64,000 nt of DNA, taken from the NCBI RefSeq assembly GCF_024713975.1, contig NC_091112.1, forward strand, positions 7,186,501 to 7,250,500, written 5' to 3'. Below are positions 56,833 to 64,000 of this stretch, piece by piece. The translations under genes were made by a program, and so were the position numbers. Positions within the stretch are counted from its first letter, which is position 1, and every line of letters begins with the position of its first letter. The DNA is from Paralichthys olivaceus (taxonomy: Eukaryota > Chordata > Actinopteri > Pleuronectiformes > Paralichthyidae). Under the pieces are notes generated by a model. That model was given only the letters and a program-made list of their open reading frames with translations, made no database searches and was not told the origin of the DNA.

Positions 56833-58859
56833 ATGGCCTCCGTGTCCGAGCTCGCCTGCATTTACTCCGCGCTCATCCTCCACGACGATGAAGTCACCGT
56901 CACCGTAAGTGTCCCCCGGTTCCTCCCGCACAGCCCCGGCTACGTGTCTGTGTTCGGCCCCGCGGGCCCCGTGCTGGTGGTGAACGCTTCTTAAGTCAGA
57001 AGTGAGACCGTAACAATTCTGGTTTTTTTTAGTAAAACTGTTAAAATGTGACTTGAAGTGAACCGGTGTCCGTAAACTGTCAGTTCCGGCCAAAATGGCG
57101 GCATGCTAGATGCTAACGTCAGGCTACGTCTGTGTGTCAGGAGCTCGTGTCTGTTTCATTGTAAATCGTTAACTCGCTGTTTCTCAGCTCGTGTTAAACT
57201 AAACTAATAGTTAAAGCTGTTTATATTCCGTCAATCATGGCAGGTGCTAGGAAATGCTAATGCTAATCCTCCATCAGAACACTGAGCTTTTATCATCAGG
57301 AGTGTAACTGTGCTGACTTCACGGTTTTAACAGTTGTTAGAGAACTTAATTACTTCAGATCAACTGGTTCATCCATGTTTGAGTTGTGATGTTGATACAC
57401 GTGGGCGCTGCTCCACTTCCCACAGAGCTGCCGCTGCATATATTACACATGAGCATCCAGTCCACGTGTGTGATCACGACTGAGGCAGCATCAGCTCTTC
57501 ATTCTGTCAGACAGCGACATGTCAGTGTGTTCCTAAACCCTGAATATTTATTTTACAACAGAGGAAATGAGGTCAACCTACACAGAGTGAGTTGGAAGCA
57601 TTACAAGTTTCAGATAGTATTTACTTTTAGGTATTTTTTGCCAGTAGTTTTTAATTGATGATAGAAGTTTAGTTGATGATTGTTTTAATAATCCAGGTCA
57701 GTATGTCTTCATCTGATGTCGAGCTGTCAGGTTTCATAGACACGAACACGAACTGACTGATCCACGATGAATGTGATCAGTAGTTGCGGCAGTTTTCTGT
57801 GACACGTCAAAGTCAATTCATAGTCACCATCAATAGGGAGATAAACATGAAGCTGGACTATAAGACTTGGCTCACCACCAGCTTGTGATGTATTGAATGC
57901 TTTTTATTTATATCAGTACAAGAAGTAACTATATGTATGAATTGAAATGATTTTTGTTGTGACCACTTGTCTTGTGTCTGCAGGAGGACAAGCTCAACGC
58001 TCTGATCAAGGCTGCAGGAGTCACTGTGGAGCCCTTCTGGCCAAGTCTCTTTGCCAAGGTGAGGGATGGACCCAACACTCATGTGAAGTGCTGCTGTATC
58101 ATGACATGAACAGGTTGATTACACCTGATGATAGTTTAAACCTGGGGGGGTTTTCAGAGAAATTCTTAGACAGCTGTGGTACACAGTAGAAACGAGACAC
58201 CTGTCCACAGGACAGAAGTGATGTGATTACGTCCCAAAGAGTCTGTCAATGCTTAATGTATTATTGCAGGAGGGAAGGACAAAACACAAACCTCTGTTCT
58301 GACTGAATTTCCCTGTATTAGGCTACATTTACAACCTGTTATGTGAGTCACCACTTTAAGTCAAGAGAGGAGTGAACACAAGGTGTAGTTTTACATCCAC
58401 AGTTAAGGAGATAAAAATGAAACATAAGTATTATGTATGAAATGATAGAAAATATTCTGCTGTGTCTTTTATCTGCTGTCATGCTCCTTCTGCATCACTC
58501 ACAAGACCATTGACAGGAGATCTAACATGACACTGACCTGTGATTGTTTCCATGTCTCAGGCTCTGTCCAGCATTGACATCGGCAGCCTGATCTGCAACG
58601 TTGGAGCCGGAGGTGCCGCCCCCGCCGGAGCCCCAGCTGCTGGAGCTCCTGCCGCCGCTGGAGAAGCCCCAGGTAACGAGACAATAGGATTTGTAATCTA
58701 GTTAAGTTTTCAGTTAGCATGTGTAAGCTAAATATTGAATGGTTTTAAACATAAATCATCTTCTTTGCCCCTGCAGCTAAGGAGGAGGAGAAGAAAGAGG
58801 AGAAGAAGGAAGAGTCCGAGGAGTCCGATGACGACATGGGCTTCGGTCTCTTTGACTAA
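56833..58859 (+). CDS. rplp1: 60S acidic ribosomal protein P1
   Basis: P1 pairs with P2 and binds P0 to form the ribosomal stalk that recruits translation GTPases. Four coding exons: 56833-56904, 57984-58058, 58561-58672, 58777-58859; 342 nt, 113 residues (human 114). The start MASVSELACIYSALILHDDE is identical to vertebrate P1. Residues 1 to about 62 form the helical dimerisation domain, followed by an Ala/Gly/Pro hinge, a Lys/Glu segment and the acidic tail ending DDDMGFGLFD, which contacts elongation factors. The start codon context is AAAATGG. All junctions use GT-AG sites and keep the frame. Expression is expected to be high and constitutive, with a TATA box and TOP-like start upstream. 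Confidence 0.98.
56905..57983 (+). other. rplp1 intron 1
   Basis: Donor GTAAGT, acceptor TCTGCAG. GC-rich at its start, with a YY1/ETS-type site at 57084-57102. I looked for box C/D snoRNA motifs and found no convincing pair of boxes. Confidence 0.85.
57084..57102 (+). promoter_or_regulatory. YY1-type site with adjoining ETS word in rplp1 intron 1
   Basis: TTCCGGCCAAAATGGCGGC contains a full match to the YY1 consensus AANATGGCGGC and an ETS word TTCCGG on its left. It lies about 400 bp downstream of the start site. Confidence 0.5.
58059..58560 (+). other. rplp1 intron 2
   Basis: Donor GTGAGG, acceptor TGTCTCAG. No RNA gene found. Confidence 0.85.
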
Positions 58860-58880
58860 ACAGTTTTTGTAACAAAACAC

Positions 58881-58886
58881 AATAAA
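58881..58886 (+). terminator. rplp1: Polyadenylation signal of rplp1
   Basis: AATAAA 22 nt after the stop codon, giving the very short 3' UTR typical of ribosomal protein genes. A TGTCTGACTCTTAATGTTC region follows. Confidence 0.85.
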
Positions 58887-58904
58887 AGTACAAAAACTGA
58901 AAAC

Positions 58905-61900
58905 TGACTTGTCTGACTCTTAATGTTCTGTGATTGTGTGGTGAAGACAAAGCATCACTTTGTTGCTTTGAAGAAATTTAAATTTGACATGTTTTTGTTT
59001 TTAACGGGCACATTAAGTCCCTGAAGTGATTTTTTTTTTTGTGGTTGTGGGGCTTTGACTGGGGAGAACAGAGACAATGGAAAACACTAGAGGGACACCC
59101 AGTAGAGCTGCACCACCACTAATGAAACAATATCATAATTGTTGACATGATGTAGATGTGGGTAAAGGGTTTGTTCACTTTACAGACACTAGTTTTGGTC
59201 AATTTATTGCCACCACTTAATTTGTAATACAATAGTTAGTTTCCTGCATACGATTCTTGCCTCGGTGGTTGTTTTGCATTGAGTTTGACCTTTGTCTTAA
59301 TTGAGGACAAATAGCAAGTCCTCTCACCCTCTCACTCATCTGCCCCAGTCAAAAGAATGGTAACAGATCCAGGGCCTGTTTATTATGAAGCCTATTGTCT
59401 TTGTATACAGAAACTTTCATAAAAATAATAGGAATGTTTTCATGAATTTACATCCATTAAGATTACTTGTTATAAATTTCTCTCGCAGGGACATTTGCAG
59501 AGGTTGTGTGTGAAACAGAAGTAGGATACAACGTGGGGTGAAATGGTTTAATAGCTAACTAAGTTTTTCCTCACATAACATCAGGGCAGCACATCTATAT
59601 TATCAAAGTGATTTCTTTGCTCTACTTTAGAAACATCCCTTCACCTGTGTTTTCCAGAAGAGTCACGGGGACATTTCACCGGCTACTTTTTGTCCCTAAA
59701 TGACATCAAGCCCACTTTAATCTTGTCTCATTGCTGAGCTGGAGGTCAGCGGCCCCTGTGCGAGCTCAGGCCTCTGACCTCCCTCTTGATGGAGTCCTTG
59801 CAGCTCCCTGTGTTTTCTTATCTTAGATGTATCACTGTCTTGCTCCTTGACCCATCGCAGTCGGCACACGGACAGAGCGAAGCGTCCACCTGCTCCAACG
59901 CGGCCCTGCAATTTGTCCGAGCGGTTTGTCTGCGACCCCCGGTGACTCTGCCATCAGGACCGTGCACGTGGAACATACAGCAGTGAATTGAGCGACCATC
60001 ATTCTGGAAGTGCTCTGTGGGCAAATTTCCCAGCTGAACGTCCCTCCATAAATCTGCCGCAGGATATTATTACCACTTCCTGTACCAGCCGTGACCCCAC
60101 CTGTCTCTGCCGTGTCACTGAAGCTGACACCACTTCCTCTGCACAATTGACTGTGTGCATAGATTTGACGACAGGCCTCATCAGCAGGAACATGAAGGAC
60201 AGTGTCGTGTGTCGATTGGCAGCTGAAAGTCAGAGGACATCGACATGAATCAGTCTGTTTATGTTTGCTTTAAAACATTTGAATATATTTAAATAGAAGT
60301 GTGAATGATCTGCTGCATGTACTTGATAGAAAGGATCTCAGATCGTTTCCTGAAGTATGAGACTTATGTGTAATTTAGAGGTGATGATCACACTTTTTAT
60401 TCCAATACATTCCAATTTGGTAAATTTGTATTCGTCATTATTAATTCTCTCCACCAGATAGACTTGTCAGGACGTGCACCCAAAAATGCAGCACACATAT
60501 CGCATAGATGTGCCTTGAGATAATGTAAATTATGAATTGGCGCTATATAAATAAAATTGAAAAATTGAATGTATGTTCAAGTGTTATCTGATGCTATGAA
60601 TCCAAATGGCGTGAAATGCACAAGATGGCTGCACCCTTATCCAGGATGTTTTGGCTTCATCTTTACTCAGCAGGGGAGGAGACGTCTTTAAAAACAGTCT
60701 ATGTTTGTGACCAATTACAAACCGCTTGAGGCCCTTTGTCAATATTCTTTAACTTCTGGATTTCTTCTTCGTATTTGTTCTTTTACAAGTATTTCTGCTC
60801 CTTTATCGAGGGGATCATTCATGTTCTCATTTATTATTCTGTCTAGTATTGTGAGTTTATTATTTAATCCGTTATTAGAAAGATTGAAAGTATAATAAAA
60901 AAGGCTGCCGGAGGAAAAAGAGGTCTGCATTACAATCAAGCTTCCCAAAGTAATGAAATAGTGAGTGTGTTTCTGAACCTTTGGGCGGAACAGTACGTCC
61001 AGACCAGCACAGAGGAGAGAAATGTAAAGAAAAAAACTGGCACGGTTTTAAATATATGACCAAGAGAAGGGCAGAACTTTCCCCTGATGCGTTCCACGTC
61101 CATTTACTTGTCAGAAGTGATTTAAGGGCTTCAGCCTATATCCTGCACCAGTGATGTGCTCGTTCTCTTCCCTCAGGAAACCAGACTCTCATACATTAGC
61201 TAGATTGCAGAGTTTCTGCTCCCCTGTGTTTCAGAAAGTGGGCACAGCTCCCCAGGCAACTTCATTTAACTGTTCCTCAGCCCCAGTTTGAGAGAAAAGG
61301 TGACCGGACTTTCTGCTTCCTGGGCATCAGACCTCCGAAGCACCCGGCCGGGGGAATTTTCTACAACTTCTCTTCTCACTTTTATTCATGAAAGGTCATT
61401 TGTTAGTGTCACGTTCTGCTTTAATGCTCTGTTTTATCCATTTCAGTTAATGCAGTGGTGGAAGTACATTTAATCAAATGCTGCACCAACGTATTTCAGT
61501 TTTCTGTAATATTATACTGCAAATATACATTTCAGAGAGAAATATAGTACTTTGAAATCCATTACATCCATTACTTTACAGATGGATACTAGGACAAAAC
61601 ATGTAATCACTTTACTCCAACACTAATATAAAGTAATTCAAGTTAGCATTATATCATCCCTTTTTTAAATTTAGCTGAAAAACAATTGCATGTTTTACAG
61701 TGAATTGCTCATTTAACCTTATTTAAAATGATGTGCATTTTATTGGGGGGTATGAGATGATTTGCAGAGCTTGATTAAAATGTATTAATTTACAGATTTT
61801 ATTTTGAGTGTGTGTATAAAGTCAATTTACAGTGCAGCAATGTTTTCATCTCAGAATCAGACCTTATGTTTCTACAGTGTTTTCAGTTTAGCCTGAACAT

Positions 61901-64000
61901 TATCATGGATTTCTTGTTATAACCTTGGTCGCAGTAGTGAAACTTTTCACCTCTCAGTGGCGCAACAGCTCCATCTTCAAGAATCCGTTGGCATGACTTC
62001 TGTCATTTACCATTCGGAGCCCGCACCCGTCTCTCTCTCTCTCTCTCTCTTCCTCAGCTTCTGTCTGTCAGTCTCTGTCCTTCCTCGATACTCTGTGATG
62101 ATCCATAATCACCACTCCATGTGTCTCCATCAACATCCATCACTCTTTATGGAGTTTCACAGTCAGGGGCTCGGAGCAGAGAGATGGAGAGAGAGAGGAG
62201 GAGACAGCCTTCCACTCAGGGGCAGGGAGAAGGCTACTCAGCAGTCTATTTCCAAATGACCTCCCAGATACAGAGAACGTGTAACGCTGTGCACACGTTT
62301 CCAGTCCTGGGATACACTGCAGACCTTTTGCTCTCCAGCTGGGGAAGCCTCGCCGATTCGCTCATTTCATTTGAATAAATTGCCTCCTCGGTTTTTACCG
62401 ATCGTTCCAGAGATCAATCATCAGAAATACAGATGAGATTCAGTTATTTCATCCAGATGAAGAGACTTGGTAACGTCCTGAAACATGGACAAAGCAAAGA
62501 GGAAACACGAGTAATACAAAGTGTCACCAATCATTTAACAACCAGGCCCATCAAAGAGGTCAACACTATATCACTATATAATCAATATAACAACTAATCG
62601 AATGAGGCGTTAAGTGAACAAACAGACATAATGAGATGGAGCATATAAACTCAACCCCCCCATGATATGGAAGCGCATGGTTCAGCCCAAACAGCTGACC
62701 TCGGCCTATAAGGGTCTTCAACCATGCTGCTTTTGACTGAACCAGGAAGTGACCTGCCCCATGATCCCAGGTAATTCAAACACAAAGAAAGAAACTAAAC
62801 CTTATCACCAAGAGCTCTCGAATCTCGAGATGTCGGCGTCTCCTACGTATTTTTCATCCTGAGATATTTATGTTGTGATGTTTTTTTTCAGTCTGCTCGG
62901 AGTTCGACAGTGATGATATGAAGATCAGTTTGTTCTGGATATAGAGTGGATACCTGATGGGCTGTGCTGGTTTTGGACAAAATTTAAATGATATTCTAGT
63001 TCTGTTCTGTTGGGAGGGTTATTTACTTGATTTGTGTCATGTGTCAGTTCGGATTTGTTTTCTCTCAGGCTTTGAAGGGTTCAGACAGGAAATTGCGGTC
63101 TCTTGTTCTGAAGCCTCTTAATGGCTGCACCGCTGATCAATTTTAAAACGTATTTTGCCCTTTAGGCATTAAATACTTGATGCTTACCCACAAAAGCTGT
63201 GAATCCCCTCAATTAAATCCCAGCCTCATTTTAAATATGGGCTGAATCTCATCTGAAACACTTTGCCCCCAAAGTGTAAAGATCATTAATTGTTAAACAT
63301 GGAGGTGACAATGCTTTCTCTCTGCTTATTAGCCAAAGCCTGCATCATTCTGTACAGGATTCAGGGGAAGTGAACAGAGTCTTCTGACAAGATACAGAGT
63401 GTGCCGCCAGGTGCACAGGTGCATTCAGGTACTTTTGTGACACACACTGTAGAGATAAGGTTGAAAATCACTGGAGTGGTCCTTTAGGCAGGACAGCTTG
63501 CATCAGTCAAGCTGTTTGGTGCCAAACATTGTTGTTTTGTGGTTGTAGTCGACTGAGCCGCAGCTCTCGGCTCAACTTTGTGAGTTTGATGCAGGGGTGT
63601 TGCTGAAGAAAGAGCGAGCGTGTTCATTCAACCTTTTCCGGGTCAATAACACTAAAAAAGCCTCCGGTCTCCCTCGTCTCATCTCAGTCAAAGCCACTGC
63701 GTTGGTAATTTAGAGCGGGCGTAAAAAGGAAAATAACTTGCCTCATTTAAATGCTAATTTGTCTTCAGCTGAAGATTCAGTGCAGTGGCAACAGGTTGGC
63801 AGAATATGGGATATTTTTGTGGAGGGCTCATAGATCAGACACAAAGACAGTTTTCCAACCACGTTTCACCATAAAAATCTTTTTATTCCTTCATGCATCT
63901 TTTGTGGCCCGGCAGTGCTGCATAAATACACAGGACGCAGCGGTCTGCTCCGCTGCCGCCGCCGTGACTGAAAATCATTACTGATGCTGCTTTTATCAAT
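58905..64000. other. Noncoding DNA downstream of rplp1
   Basis: No gene is supported. The stretch has fewer microsatellites than the rest of the window. It holds a GC-richer block at 59,730-60,250 with short frames on both strands, a repeat-like end near 60,690 (AAACAGTCTATG), a CT run near 62,030, and homeodomain-type ATTA-rich DNA near 63,110-63,420. It may contain conserved regulatory elements of a neighbour outside the window. Confidence 0.5.

Noticed and set aside
58059..58560. Possible box C/D snoRNA in an rplp1 intron
   Set aside because: A CTGATGAT word and later CTGA words are present, but spacing is too long and no terminal stem was found.
59818..60024. Cysteine-containing minus-strand frame as a real exon
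   Set aside because: No splice borders, no recognisable domain spacing, and the sense strand is equally open, so a coding call is not supported.

Overview
The window is vertebrate nuclear DNA, most likely from a percomorph teleost. Three intron-containing genes lie in the same direction on the + strand. Introns are short, CA/TG microsatellites are very dense, and several interspersed repeats look like families common in percomorph genomes. The proteins are close to the human orthologues but use fish-type variants. The species cannot be named from the sequence alone.

Region 1 (1 to about 12.6 kb) is noncoding: microsatellites, at least four interspersed repeat copies, and weak candidates for untranslated leader exons of the next gene. 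Region 2 (12,627 to about 46.4 kb) is ptk2, encoding focal adhesion kinase. I could thread 31 constitutive coding exons that join in frame to a 1,035-residue protein: FERM domain, linker with the autophosphorylation tyrosine (Tyr404, human Tyr397), kinase domain, proline-rich segment and FAT domain. Three microexons of 18, 21 and 9 nt sit exactly where mammalian neuronal FAK carries boxes 6, 7 and PWR. Using all three gives 1,051 residues.

Region 3 (46.4 to 47.7 kb) is a short intergenic spacer with two minus-strand tRNA genes, tRNA-Val(CAC) and tRNA-His(GTG). Region 4 (about 47.7 to 55.8 kb) is clptm1l, a multi-pass ER membrane protein implicated in GPI-anchor biosynthesis. It has 17 coding exons (555 residues), a noncoding first exon and one GC-AG intron. 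Region 5 (about 56.65 to 58.9 kb) is rplp1, the acidic ribosomal stalk protein P1, with a TATA box, a TOP-like start and four exons. Region 6 (58.9 to 64 kb) has no gene I can support, but a GC-rich block and some low-repeat stretches may be regulatory.

The three protein genes belong to unrelated pathways (adhesion signalling, GPI lipid handling, translation) and do not form a functional cluster. I found no clearly new biological system. The most interesting material is in RNA processing: the complete microexon set of ptk2, an acceptor made almost entirely of a TG repeat with a roughly 165-nt AG-free zone, a GC-AG donor next to a CA repeat, and upstream ORFs. All exon boundaries come from reading frame, splice-site consensus and remembered homology; no alignment or RNA data were available.
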